Positions 1 to 8,181 of a stretch of DNA of 64,000 nt are shown here, one piece after another. Origin of the DNA: Corallococcus carmarthensis (GTDB taxonomy: Bacteria > Myxococcota > Myxococcia > Myxococcales > Myxococcaceae); assembly GCF_003611695.1 (NCBI RefSeq), contig NZ_RAWE01000025.1, positions 1 through 64,000 on the forward strand. Reading direction: 5' to 3'. How positions within the stretch are numbered: the stretch's first letter is position 1; every line of letters begins with the position of its first letter. The notes beneath the pieces are model-generated. The model was not told the DNA's origin and made no database searches. It saw nothing but the letters and a program-made list of their open reading frames with translations. A program made the position numbers and the translations under genes.

Positions 1-49
1 GGCCGGAGTCATGACGCTCGTCAAGGCGGGGAGAAGGACTGAAGGTTAG
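1..49 (+). CDS. Possible C-terminal end of an upstream gene (partial)
   Basis: A plus-strand frame is open from the window edge and stops with TAG at 47-49. It gives a basic tail of about 15 residues ending in RRTEG. A strong hairpin follows at 59-79, as expected after a gene end. The fragment is too short to identify and could be chance. Confidence 0.25.
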   Translation, partial: AGVMTLVKAGRRTEG

Positions 50-58
50 ACCGGGGGG

Positions 59-79
59 CGGGCGGGGTGAACCCGCCCG
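59..79. terminator. GC-rich hairpin between convergent gene ends
   Basis: An 8-bp perfect stem (CGGGCGGG pairing with CCCGCCCG) surrounds a 5-nt loop. It lies between the possible plus-strand gene end at 49 and the stop of the minus-strand TPR gene at 122. There is no T-tract, which is common in high-GC genomes. It could act in both directions. Confidence 0.4.
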
Positions 80-121
80 GGCCATCCCCCCGGGAACGGC
101 GGTGGTTCCTGGCCGCCCGCC

Positions 122-1174
122 CTACGGCGCGACGGGCGGGAGCGGCTCTGGCAGGGCAGGACCCGCCAGGTCGGCCCGGGCCACGCGGCCCACCCGCTCC
201 GCGTTGACGCGGGCCTGCACGTAGCGGGGCGACAGCCGGGTGGCGGCGGCGTAGGCGGCGCGGGCCTCCTCCAGCCGGCCCAGGCGCTCGCAGGCGACGC
301 CCAGGTTGTTCTGCACGTAGGCCACGTGGGGCAGCAGGCCCGCGGCCTGGGTGAGGACCTCCACGGCGCGGGCGTTGTCGTTGGCGCGCAGGTAGGCGAA
401 GCCCAGGTTGTTGAGCGCGTGGCCGTGCTCGGGGTCCAGGTGCACCGCCTGCTGGAAGCGCAGGATGGCGGAGGCCAGCTCATTGGCGCCCAGGTGCGCG
501 CGGCCGAGCACCTGGTACACCTCCGGGTCCTCCGGGTCGCGCAGGAGCGCCTCTTCCCCCACGGGGACGGCCTCCGCGAAGCGGCCCTCCGCCACCAGGA
601 GCCGCGCCTGCTGCACCAGCGCCCCGGCCTCACGGGACTCCGCCTGGCCCAGCCGGGCGTACGCGTCGATGGCGAGCTTCGTGTCTCCGGCCAGCCGGGC
701 CGTGCGAGCAAGCTGCGCCAGGGCGTCCGTGGCACCCGGGTCGTCGTGCAGCGCGCGCCGCAGCTCCGTCACGGCACCGGACAGGTCACCCAGGTCGCGC
801 AGCCCCAGCGCGCGGGCCACATGGTCCACCCGGCGGGCGTGCGTGTGCGGCAGCGCCAGGGCGTCACCGGGGACAGGGGCCTCCGCCGGAGCGGCCTCGT
901 CCATGAGGCGCGGGGCGGCCATCAGCGAGAGCTCGTGGCCCGGGGCCTCCAGCGGGAGGGTGGGAGCGGCGGCGACAGGGGCCGGGGCGGCGCGGGCCTC
1001 CACGGCGTGGGTGAGCCAGGGCTTGAGCAGGCGGGGCAGGGGGACGTCCTCCCAGGCGGCGAGCCCGAGGGCGGCGAGCGCCGCGGGGACGAGGGCCTTG
1101 CGAAGCGCGGGCGGCACGGTGAAGCGCCGGAAGGAGGCGGGGTGGCGGGACCGGGTGCGCGTCTTCGGGTTCAT
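122..1174 (-). CDS. Membrane-anchored TPR-repeat protein
   Basis: 350 aa. A basic N-terminus is followed by a hydrophobic stretch at about residues 28-42 that could anchor the protein. An Ala/Pro-rich linker follows, and then TPR motifs from about residue 130 to 330; these contain the typical G-x-Y/A pattern, for example NNLGFAYLRAND and NNLGVACERLGR. TPR arrays mediate protein-protein contacts, but no partner can be read from the sequence. The start at 1174 has a good ribosome site (GAGGGG, about 7 nt upstream). The gene is divergent from exonuclease III. The family assignment as TPR is firm; the role is unknown. Confidence 0.85.
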   Translation of the reverse strand: MNPKTRTRSRHPASFRRFTVPPALRKALVPAALAALGLAAWEDVPLPRLLKPWLTHAVEARAAPAPVAAAPTLPLEAPGHELSLMAAPRLMDEAAPAEAPVPGDALALPHTHARRVDHVARALGLRDLGDLSGAVTELRRALHDDPGATDALAQLARTARLAGDTKLAIDAYARLGQAESREAGALVQQARLLVAEGRFAEAVPVGEEALLRDPEDPEVYQVLGRAHLGANELASAILRFQQAVHLDPEHGHALNNLGFAYLRANDNARAVEVLTQAAGLLPHVAYVQNNLGVACERLGRLEEARAAYAAATRLSPRYVQARVNAERVGRVARADLAGPALPEPLPPVAP

Positions 1175-1384
1175 GGCAATCCCCTCGGGGCTGCTCTCAA
1201 GGACAGCGGCGGGCGCCGGGAGCGGCGGCCCGGGACCGCGGTGGTGGCGGCCCGGGACCTCCTATTGCGACCGGTGTGCCAAGGGACTTCCCCTGGGGAG
1301 GGGCCCGGGGTGTGTCCCTGGGGCCACAGGCGGGAGGGGAAAAGCGTGGCAGGGGCGTGGGCCGCGTGCGACGGTCCGCGCCGC

Positions 1385-2155
1385 ATGCGAATCGCGACCT
1401 GGAACGTGAACTCGGTGAGGGCCCGGCAGCAGCGGTTGGTCAACTGGCTGAAGAGCGCCCAACCCGACGTGCTGTGCCTGCAGGAGCTCAAGTGCACCGA
1501 CGCGGACTTCCCCTTCGACGCGGTGAAGGAGGCGGGCTACTTCGCCGCGGTGCACGGGCAGAAGACGTACAACGGCGTGGCCATCCTGGCGAAGACGGAG
1601 CCCACGGACGTGGTGCGCGGCCTGTCGGACGGGGTGGATGACACGCACGCGCGCTTCATCTCCGCGACGGTGAATGGCATCCGCGTGGTGAGCGCATACG
1701 CACCCAACGGGCAACAGGTGGACTCGCCCGCGTACGTCTACAAGCTGGAGTGGTACCGGCGCCTGAGGAACTACCTGGACACGCGCCACAAGCCGGACGA
1801 CCTGGTGGTGATGGGCGGGGACTGGAACATCGCGCCGGATCCCATCGACGTGTACGACGTGGCGCAGTGGGAAGGGCAGACGCTGTTCACCCTGCGCGAG
1901 CGGGACGCGCTCCAGCAGGTGTGCGCCTTTGGCCTGACGGACGCGTTCCGCAAGCTGCACCCGGACGTGCAGAAGTTCTCCTGGTGGGACTACCGGATGC
2001 TGATGTTCCCCAAGAACAAGGGCGTGCGCATCGACCACCTGTTCCTCACGGCGCCGCTGGTGCCCCGGCTCACGGCGTGTGACGTGGACCGCGAGGAGCG
2101 CAAGGGGCAGCAGCCGTCGGACCACGCGCCGGTGTGGCTGGAGTTGAAGGACTGA
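1385..2155 (+). CDS. xthA: Exodeoxyribonuclease III (AP endonuclease family)
   Basis: 256 aa, the usual length of the ExoIII/XthA family, which cuts abasic sites and has 3'-5' exonuclease activity in base-excision repair. The N-terminus MRIATWNVNS, the metal-binding Glu34 in LCLQELK, the YAPNG segment, the GGDWNIAP catalytic Asp/Asn and the C-terminal SDHAPVW are all present. The frame is open far upstream, but homology begins at this ATG, so it is taken as the start even though no clear ribosome site precedes it. The next gene, thrC, begins 14 nt after the stop, so the two are probably cotranscribed. Confidence 0.95.
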   Translation: MRIATWNVNSVRARQQRLVNWLKSAQPDVLCLQELKCTDADFPFDAVKEAGYFAAVHGQKTYNGVAILAKTEPTDVVRGLSDGVDDTHARFISATVNGIRVVSAYAPNGQQVDSPAYVYKLEWYRRLRNYLDTRHKPDDLVVMGGDWNIAPDPIDVYDVAQWEGQTLFTLRERDALQQVCAFGLTDAFRKLHPDVQKFSWWDYRMLMFPKNKGVRIDHLFLTAPLVPRLTACDVDREERKGQQPSDHAPVWLELKD

Positions 2156-2169
2156 GTAGAGTCGGAGGC

Positions 2170-3342
2170 ATGTCCGTCCTCCGACTTGAATGCACGAAGT
2201 GTGACCAGACGTTCGCGCCGGGCAGGGTGTGGAACCTGTGCACGGCGTGTCAGGCGCCGTTGTTCGCGTGCTACGACCTGGAGCGCGCGGCGCACACGTT
2301 GCGCAAGGAAGCGCTGCCCGGCCGTGAGCGTTCCATGTGGCGCTACCACGAGGTGCTGCCGGTGGACGACCCGGCGCACCGCCTGACGTTGGGTGAAGGC
2401 TTCACGCCGCTGCTCCCCGCGCCCCGGCTGGGCTCGTGGCTGGGATTGAAGCAGGTCCTGGTGAAGGACGAGAGCGGCAACCCCACGGGCTCCTTCAAGG
2501 CGCGAGGCCTGGCCGCCGCGGTGTCCATGGCGAAGGCCTTGGGCGCGAAGGCGGTGTGTCTGCCTTCCGCGGGGAACGCGGGCAGCGCGCTGGCGGCGTA
2601 CGCGGCGCGGGGCGGGCTGGAGGCGCACGTCTTCGTGCCGAAGGACATCGCGGCGCTGTTCCTGATGGAGACGCGGGCGTACGGCGCGCACGTGGAGACG
2701 GTGGAGGGGCTCATCTCCGACGCGGGCCGGGTGTGCGCGGGGCTGGCGAAGGAGCACGGCTGGTACGAGTGCGCCACGCTGAAGGAGCCCTACCGCGTCG
2801 AGGGCAAGAAGACGATGGGCTACGAGCTGGCGGAGCAGCTCGGGTGGACGCTGCCGGACGTCATCCTCTACCCGACGGGCGGGGGCACGGGGCTCATCGG
2901 GATGTGGAAGGCCTTCGAGGAGATGGAGGCGATGGGGCTCATCGGCGCGAAGCGGCCGCGCATGGTGGCGGTGCAGGCGGAGGGCTGCGCGCCCATCGTG
3001 AAGGCGCACGCGGAGGGCAAGCCGGACGCGCCCATGTGGCAGGGCGCGACGACGCACGCGCACGGTCTGCGGGTGCCCAAGGCGCTGGGGGACTTCCTCA
3101 TCCTGCGCGCGGTGAAGGACAGCCACGGCACGGCGGTGTCGGTGACGGAGGAGGAGATCGTCCAGGGCACGAAGGACATCGCCGCGGCGGAGGGCCTGTT
3201 CGTGGCGCCGGAGGGCGGCGCGTGCGTGGCGGCGCTCAAGAAGCTGCACGCCGCCGGGGACGTGAAGCCGGAGGAGACGGTGGTCGTGTTCAACACCGGT
3301 ACGGGCTTCAAGTACGTGGAGAACATGGCGCCCTTGTGGTGA
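2170..3342 (+). CDS. thrC: Threonine synthase
   Basis: 390 aa PLP enzyme that converts O-phosphohomoserine to threonine. The N-terminus carries two CxxC pairs (CTKC and CTAC), as in the zinc-ribbon-like start of this threonine synthase group. The PLP lysine is Lys110 in GNPTGSFKARG. A Gly-rich phosphate loop (PTGGGTGLIG) and a late NTGTGFK segment follow. I chose the ATG at 2170 because family similarity begins there; the GGAGG upstream is only 1 nt away, so the true initiation signal may be weaker. The gene follows xthA closely. Confidence 0.93.
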   Translation: MSVLRLECTKCDQTFAPGRVWNLCTACQAPLFACYDLERAAHTLRKEALPGRERSMWRYHEVLPVDDPAHRLTLGEGFTPLLPAPRLGSWLGLKQVLVKDESGNPTGSFKARGLAAAVSMAKALGAKAVCLPSAGNAGSALAAYAARGGLEAHVFVPKDIAALFLMETRAYGAHVETVEGLISDAGRVCAGLAKEHGWYECATLKEPYRVEGKKTMGYELAEQLGWTLPDVILYPTGGGTGLIGMWKAFEEMEAMGLIGAKRPRMVAVQAEGCAPIVKAHAEGKPDAPMWQGATTHAHGLRVPKALGDFLILRAVKDSHGTAVSVTEEEIVQGTKDIAAAEGLFVAPEGGACVAALKKLHAAGDVKPEETVVVFNTGTGFKYVENMAPLW

Positions 3343-3364
3343 GCGAAGGGTTCCTGGATGGCTG

Positions 3365-3384
3365 GGATTCAAGAATGAGAATCC
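3365..3384 (+). terminator. Hairpin after threonine synthase
   Basis: A 6-bp inner stem (GGATTC with GAATCC) is flanked by a further GGTTC/GAACC pairing at 3349-3353 and 3387-3391. It begins about 20 nt after the thrC stop, in a region of lower GC. It is a plausible rho-independent-like terminator without a T-tract. Confidence 0.4.
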
Positions 3385-3502
3385 AAGAACCTGGTTGGCG
3401 CGATGCAAAAGAGGTCATGTGTCGCAAGGCGTTGGCGCGGTGTGTTGGATGAAATCAAGATGTCTTGCTTGTCTTTGTGAGGGCGATTCGTACGATGAGT
3501 GA

Positions 3503-3757
3503 ATGCACTTCGTTCAGATCGAAATGGGCAACGAGCGGTTGGCCGAGAACGTGAAGTACACGGTGTTGGACAACAAGCTGGCCCGGTTTGTGACCATCGT
3601 GGGCAGCACCCGGAGCTTCACCGTCGAAAATGGCATCAAGGACACGAAGGCCTTCGTGGTGACCTTCCAGACGGAGCAGTTGGAGGAGATCAAGACGATG
3701 ATGACGGACCCGACGATGAGGGTCGCGACGATGGTGGCCTGGGAAATGTCGGCCTGA
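3503..3757 (+). CDS. Small hypothetical protein upstream of the toxin cassette
   Basis: 84 aa, not recognised. It has no signal peptide or membrane segment. It looks like a compact mixed alpha/beta domain, with alternating hydrophobic residues (LARFVTIVGS, AFVVTFQTEQL) and a Met-rich tail. It is followed after 1 nt by the next small gene, so the two form a pair. The ribosome site is weak. Position just upstream of the SitA/SitI pair makes a link possible, but neither small gene looks like a SitB lipoprotein. Confidence 0.55.
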   Translation: MHFVQIEMGNERLAENVKYTVLDNKLARFVTIVGSTRSFTVENGIKDTKAFVVTFQTEQLEEIKTMMTDPTMRVATMVAWEMSA

Positions 3758-3758
3758 G

Positions 3759-4031
3759 ATGAGCAGACCCCTGGGGCCGCCGCCGCGTCCGCCCGGAATG
3801 CCGCCCCCGCCGGAGGTTCCGGAGGTCGAACCGGTGGGGTCGGCGCACATGAAGCCGGACGGCACGCTGGAGCTCCGGATGTCCGCGCGCGGTCCCGGGG
3901 CCATCGCGGGAGAGGCGCTGTTCATCCTCAAGCCAGATAATCCCCGCTACGCCGGGGTGCTTGAGCACCTGGGCCCGATGGAGCCCGGTGGCTACGCGCG
4001 GGTGATGCCGTTTCCTCCGGGCGTGTTCTGA
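3759..4031 (+). CDS. Small Pro-rich hypothetical protein
   Basis: 90 aa, not recognised. The N-terminal 25 residues are very rich in Pro (PPPRPPGMPPPPEVP). The rest is a small globular segment with an ILKPDNPRYAGVLEHLGPMEPG core. There is no signal peptide. It begins 1 nt after the stop of the preceding gene and ends 25 nt before the SitA6-type lipoprotein gene, so all four genes could be one transcript. Confidence 0.55.
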   Translation: MSRPLGPPPRPPGMPPPPEVPEVEPVGSAHMKPDGTLELRMSARGPGAIAGEALFILKPDNPRYAGVLEHLGPMEPGGYARVMPFPPGVF

Positions 4032-4056
4032 CGGGGCGTTGATATGAAGGCGTGCG

Positions 4057-4704
4057 ATGCGAGCGCGCGCCTTCCTGCTGTTATCGGCACTCCTCGGTGG
4101 GTGCGCATCCGCCCCCTTGCCCGCGCTGGAGGACTGGGGCGCGGCGGAGGACGACGCCTGCAAGGGTGACGACCGGTGCGTGGCGCTGGTCTGCGCGGAT
4201 GACCTCTGCGGGCTCTATCGCTGCGAGGACACCGGTGTGTTGCTGGCCCGGGGAGGCATCCGGCCTCCCGTGTCGTCGGCGGCGCCCGGTTCAGGTCCCC
4301 GGCGCAACTGGGGCAGTGCCCAGTCCCTGCCGGGTGACCGCGACGCCATCTTCGTCATCCGCTGGTACAACCATCCCGCGCCAGCTCCGCCACCCGATGG
4401 TAGGAAGCCTTCAGGCTCTGGATGGGTTCGTCATCACCTCTACCCGCAGGATCCGAACCTCGCGATCTTCTTCAGGCGGCAAGGAGGTATCAACGTGCAT
4501 GACTTCACGATGATCATCCCCCGCGCGGAGCACGTGCGGCTGCATGGCGTGGGAGGACGGGGCGGCCGCTGGAATCAGGCGTGGCGCGACTTCGCTCGCA
4601 ACAACACCAGGGCCACCCCAAAGGAAATCCAGGACCAGCTGGCTCGGATGATCGTTGACTTCAACATCATGGGTCCCATTGTTCCGTACTACCAACTTCG
4701 CTAG
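4057..4704 (+). CDS. sitA: SitA6-type polymorphic toxin lipoprotein (TIGR02269-like)
   Basis: 215 aa. A lipoprotein signal with lipobox LLGGC puts the acylated Cys at residue 16. A short Cys-containing region (CKGDDRC, CADDLCGLYRC) follows. The C-terminal half has a histidine pattern (HH at 126-127, then GINVHD, EHVRLHG and WNQAWRDF) typical of the HNH-like toxin domain of Myxococcus paralogous lipoprotein family TIGR02269. From family knowledge, SitA lipoproteins are passed between kin by TraA/TraB outer-membrane exchange and kill siblings lacking the cognate SitI. Nuclease activity is inferred, not shown. The cognate immunity gene follows after 15 nt. No SitB-like lipoprotein is visible upstream. 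Confidence 0.8.
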   Translation: MRARAFLLLSALLGGCASAPLPALEDWGAAEDDACKGDDRCVALVCADDLCGLYRCEDTGVLLARGGIRPPVSSAAPGSGPRRNWGSAQSLPGDRDAIFVIRWYNHPAPAPPPDGRKPSGSGWVRHHLYPQDPNLAIFFRRQGGINVHDFTMIIPRAEHVRLHGVGGRGGRWNQAWRDFARNNTRATPKEIQDQLARMIVDFNIMGPIVPYYQLR

Positions 4705-4719
4705 GCGTCGGGAGGATCC

Positions 4720-5430
4720 GTGAGGTTCTTTGAAGTGAATCCTGCGGAAGGCCCGCGTTTCACTGGCTACATCAACGGCGTGCACAGATGGGGTCTGCCG
4801 GGGGGCCTCTGTCCCGTCTGTCATGCCAGTCCGGGCGGGTTGGGAGAGGCGTATCCCTCCGTGGATCTCTCAGGCTGGGCGCATCGGCAGGAACTTGTGG
4901 AGGCCAGACAAGTACCGCTCGAAGAGTATGAGCGATTGCGTGATCAGGTCCGGTCCCAGGTTCCCTTTGACGCCCCCTTATTCCCAGGTGCCGAGTTCGG
5001 GCCCCTCACCGGGAAGGCTTCCGGCAAGTGGGGAGCGATGCATCTTCCAGAACCCTGGACCCTGGTGATGCAGCGTGACGCGCTGGAGTGCATGCGTGGA
5101 GCGGGCATCGCGCTTCGTGCCAGCAAGATGGACTTGCGGTTCCTGGGCCGGACGGAAGTGGAGTTGCTGGAGATCGAGGTGCATCCCCGGGGCCGCGTCC
5201 ACGACAGTTGTTTCCCTGGCGGACGGGAACGCCCCTGCGAACGGTGTGGACGTCAGGGAGGCAGCTTTCCGGACGCGCCCATCCTGGACAGCCGTACCTT
5301 GCCCAAGGACCAGAACCTGTTCCGGCTGACGGACTACACGACCATCATTATCGCCACGGAGCGCTTCGTGGACGCCGTGAACCGCTTCGAGTTCGAAGGC
5401 GTCGTGTTCAAGGAAATCCCCGTCCTCTGA
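4720..5430 (+). CDS. sitI: SitI6-type double-CXXCG immunity protein (TIGR02264-like)
   Basis: 236 aa cytosolic protein, no signal peptide. Two Cys pairs that could bind a metal are present: CPVC at 31-34 and CERCG at 173-177. These mark the double-CXXCG paralogous family of Myxococcus, now known as SitI6-type immunity proteins. The first motif reads CPVCH rather than CxxCG. The gene directly follows the SitA6-type toxin, and the family is expected to neutralise that toxin in the cytoplasm. Its stop codon lies 1 nt from the stop of the convergent GH31 gene, so there is no room for a terminator between them. Confidence 0.8.
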   Translation: MRFFEVNPAEGPRFTGYINGVHRWGLPGGLCPVCHASPGGLGEAYPSVDLSGWAHRQELVEARQVPLEEYERLRDQVRSQVPFDAPLFPGAEFGPLTGKASGKWGAMHLPEPWTLVMQRDALECMRGAGIALRASKMDLRFLGRTEVELLEIEVHPRGRVHDSCFPGGRERPCERCGRQGGSFPDAPILDSRTLPKDQNLFRLTDYTTIIIATERFVDAVNRFEFEGVVFKEIPVL

Positions 5431-5431
5431 C

Positions 5432-7822
5432 CTACGGCCTCACGTCCAGCCGCGTCCAATCCGCGGCGACCTGGAGCTCCAGCACGCCGTTCTCGAAACG
5501 GTGTGCACGGACTCCCGTCACCTGTCGCACCGCTTTCAATCCATACACGCGGATCGTCTCCTCTGTCCGGACCCGAGAGAGCGTTCCCGTCTCGCTCCGC
5601 TCCAATCGCAGCACTCCATCTGTCACCCCGCCACGCAGCACCGTGAGCCGTGACTCGCCGTAGCCGTCGCCCGCGTCCTCGTAGAGCCGGCCGTGCACCT
5701 CCGTCGCCGCGTGCACGTGCCACTCCAGGTGCTGCCAGTTCGCGTCCGTGGTGTGCATCGCGGGCTGTGTCAGCGCCACCGCGCCTCCCGCGCGCAGCCA
5801 CACCGGCACCGTGTCCAGCGGCCCTTCCGCGATGACGTGCTGCCCACCCTCGCTCACGGCTCCCGTTCGCTCCAGCCCGGGCCACTCCATCCACGAACCC
5901 GCCGGCAGATACGCCAGACGTTTCGTCTGTCCGGGCCGCACCACCGGCGCCACCAGCAAGTCCCTCCCGAACAGGAACTGATCGAACGCACCCACCGCCT
6001 CCGAATCCCCAGGCGCCTCCATCACCAGGGGCCTGAGCGGCGCGAGCCCCGTCTCCGACGCCTCGTGCATCAGCGTGTACAACGTGGGCAGGAGCCGGTA
6101 CCGCCGCTCCAGCGCCGCGCGCGCCAGCGTCAGGTACGGCTCCCCATACCTCCACGGCTCCTGCGGCGCCGTGCCCTTGCCCGCGTGGTTGCGCATCAGC
6201 GGGTAGAACGTGCCCGTCTGCATCCAGCGCACCAGCAGCTCCCCATTCGCCCGGCCAATGAAGCCCGGGATGTCCACCCCCGTGAATGCCACCGCCGCCA
6301 GGCCCAATCCCATCAACATGGGCAGCGATGTCTCCAATTGCGTCCAGTGGCTGGAGTTGTCCCCCGTCCACACCGCCGAGTACCGCTGGATGCCCGCGAA
6401 CCCCGCCCGCGTCAGCAGGAACGGCCGGGCCTCCGGGCGCAGCTCGCGCAGGGACTCGAACGCGCCCTTCGCCATGCCCAGCGCGTAGACGTTGTGCACC
6501 TCCAGGTGCCGCTTGTCTCCGTGGCGCGCGTCGTAGGGCAGCGTGTTGCCCTCCACCCTGCCCACGCCCTCCGAACGCTCGCTCGACAGCGTGAGGATGC
6601 CCACGTCCGGCTGCACCGCGAAGCATGACGGCTCGTTCATGTCATTCCAGAACCCCGCCATGCCCAACGCCACGAAGTCGCGGTGCAGGCCTCCCCACCA
6701 GCGCTGCACCTCCGGCCGCGTCAGGTCCGGGAACACCGCGGGCCGGGGCCACACCTCGCCCACCAGCACGCCGCCCCGGTCGTAGCGCACCAGGTAGTCG
6801 CGCGCCTTCGCCTCCTCGTACACGCTCCAGCCCGCCTCCAGCTTCAAGGCCGGGTCGATGATGGGCACCAGCCGCACACCCTGCGCCGCCGCCTCGCGCA
6901 CCAGGCCCGCCGGATCCGGGTAGCGCGCCCCGTCCCAGGTCCAGACCTTGTACCCATCCATGTAATCAATATCCAAATACACGCAGTCCAGAGGCAGGCC
7001 CCGCTGCCGGTAACCCTGGATGACGCCCCGGATGTCCTCCGCGTTCTCGTAGCCCCAGCGGCTCTGCTGCGCGCCCAGGCTCCACAGCGGGGGCAGGGGC
7101 GGCCGCCCCGTCAACGCCGCGTACCGTCGCACCACGTCCGCCGGTCCCGGCCCCGCGAACAGGTAGCAGTCCAGCTCCGGCCCCCACGACTCCCACGTCA
7201 CCCGCGACGCGTCCGCGAGCGCCACGTCCACCTCCGAGCGCCAGGACTCGTCCAGGAAGAACCCCCACGCCACGCCCTCGCGCAGGCCCACGAAGAACGG
7301 GATGGATTGGTAGAGCGGATCCGTGTCCGGGTGGTGCGGCACCACGTCCGTGTTCCAGAACGTGAAGTGCATGCCGCGCTTGTCCAGCGGCCCCACCTTC
7401 TCGCCGAACCCCAGGTAGCGCTCCCCCGGCTGTGCCCGCAGCGCCAGCCGCGCCCGGTGACGGCTCATCGGATACGCGGCCTGCACCTCTCCGGACACGT
7501 CCACGCAGCGCGCCAGCTCCCGCCCCTGCGCGTCCCGGAAGCGCCAGGTCCCCGACTCCGCGTCCACCTCCAGGGACACGCCCTCCGCCGTCACGCGCAC
7601 GAGGTTGCCCTCGCGCTCCACCGTCAATGCGTGGCCTCCTTCCGCGACGACGGACCAGGAACGCTTGCCGGGCAGCTCGGGATGGAGGAAGCCGATCTCC
7701 GACGACACCGGCGCGTGCCGCAGCCGAAGCACTCCGGGCAGCGGACACGACACCTCCAGGACGGCATGCCGGCCGGACAGGCGCAGCCGGTAGGGTTCGA
7801 CGTGGGCGTCAGCGACGTGCAT
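5432..7822 (-). CDS. Glycoside hydrolase family 31 alpha-glucosidase
   Basis: 796 aa, a normal length for GH31. An N-terminal beta-sandwich is followed by the (beta/alpha)8 barrel with the catalytic nucleophile Asp394 in FWNDMNEP and the likely acid/base Asp in AVWTGDNSSHW. The C-terminal beta domains follow. It probably releases glucose or a related sugar from the non-reducing end of alpha-glucosides. No signal peptide is visible, so it is probably cytoplasmic. The frame is open another 34 codons upstream, but the ATG at 7822 fits the family start. It is divergent from a small Cys-containing gene 74 nt away. Confidence 0.93.
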   Translation of the reverse strand: MHVADAHVEPYRLRLSGRHAVLEVSCPLPGVLRLRHAPVSSEIGFLHPELPGKRSWSVVAEGGHALTVEREGNLVRVTAEGVSLEVDAESGTWRFRDAQGRELARCVDVSGEVQAAYPMSRHRARLALRAQPGERYLGFGEKVGPLDKRGMHFTFWNTDVVPHHPDTDPLYQSIPFFVGLREGVAWGFFLDESWRSEVDVALADASRVTWESWGPELDCYLFAGPGPADVVRRYAALTGRPPLPPLWSLGAQQSRWGYENAEDIRGVIQGYRQRGLPLDCVYLDIDYMDGYKVWTWDGARYPDPAGLVREAAAQGVRLVPIIDPALKLEAGWSVYEEAKARDYLVRYDRGGVLVGEVWPRPAVFPDLTRPEVQRWWGGLHRDFVALGMAGFWNDMNEPSCFAVQPDVGILTLSSERSEGVGRVEGNTLPYDARHGDKRHLEVHNVYALGMAKGAFESLRELRPEARPFLLTRAGFAGIQRYSAVWTGDNSSHWTQLETSLPMLMGLGLAAVAFTGVDIPGFIGRANGELLVRWMQTGTFYPLMRNHAGKGTAPQEPWRYGEPYLTLARAALERRYRLLPTLYTLMHEASETGLAPLRPLVMEAPGDSEAVGAFDQFLFGRDLLVAPVVRPGQTKRLAYLPAGSWMEWPGLERTGAVSEGGQHVIAEGPLDTVPVWLRAGGAVALTQPAMHTTDANWQHLEWHVHAATEVHGRLYEDAGDGYGESRLTVLRGGVTDGVLRLERSETGTLSRVRTEETIRVYGLKAVRQVTGVRAHRFENGVLELQVAADWTRLDVRP

Positions 7823-7896
7823 GCCTCGCAATCTAGGGAGCGCGCGCGGCCCGCACCCGCCTTTCCTTCCGGGCCCGTGCGATGCTGTCCACCGCC

Positions 7897-8088
7897 ATGA
7901 CGCCGCCCCCTGATCCGCTGCCATTCCCGGACAGCCTCTGCCACCGCTGCGCCGCGCCGCCGCGCTACGTCCAGACGCGGACCTCCACCTTCATCATGTG
8001 TCCGCTCCTGCCCCAGAAGTACGCGCCCCAGCCCGTGCGCGCGTGCTCCCTGTTCCGTCCCCTTGAGCCCGGCGCCGCGCCCGCGTAG
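7897..8088 (+). CDS. Small four-cysteine conserved protein
   Basis: 63 aa. A CHRC pair is followed by a block with RTSTFIMCP and then PVRACSLFRP, giving four cysteines in a C-x2-C ... C ... C layout that suggests a small metal-binding fold. I know similar short proteins from myxobacteria and other proteobacteria but no function. An in-frame ATG lies five codons upstream (7882). It is divergent from the GH31 gene, with only 74 nt between starts. Confidence 0.6.
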   Translation: MTPPPDPLPFPDSLCHRCAAPPRYVQTRTSTFIMCPLLPQKYAPQPVRACSLFRPLEPGAAPA

Positions 8089-8155
8089 CCCCCACCCGGG
8101 TCCAAAGGCGAGCAGGCAGCGGGGCAGGAAAGCCATTCCCCGAAAGGCATCCGTA

Positions 8156-8176
8156 CCTTTGCCTCACGCAAAGGAG
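8156..8176 (+). promoter_or_regulatory. Hairpin overlapping a strong ribosome-binding site
   Basis: CCTTTG at 8156-8161 pairs with CAAAGG at 8169-8174 around a 7-nt loop. The 3' arm contains most of the Shine-Dalgarno AAGGAG (8171-8176), 5 nt before the ATG at 8182. Folding would mask the ribosome site of the DUF5872 gene. The pairing is seen in the sequence; translational control is inference. Confidence 0.35.
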
Positions 8177-8181
8177 CCTTC

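Noticed and set aside
326-1384. N-terminal extension of exonuclease III by some 350 codons
   Set aside because: It covers the antisense of the TPR gene, has Gly/Arg-rich shadow composition, and family homology starts at 1385.
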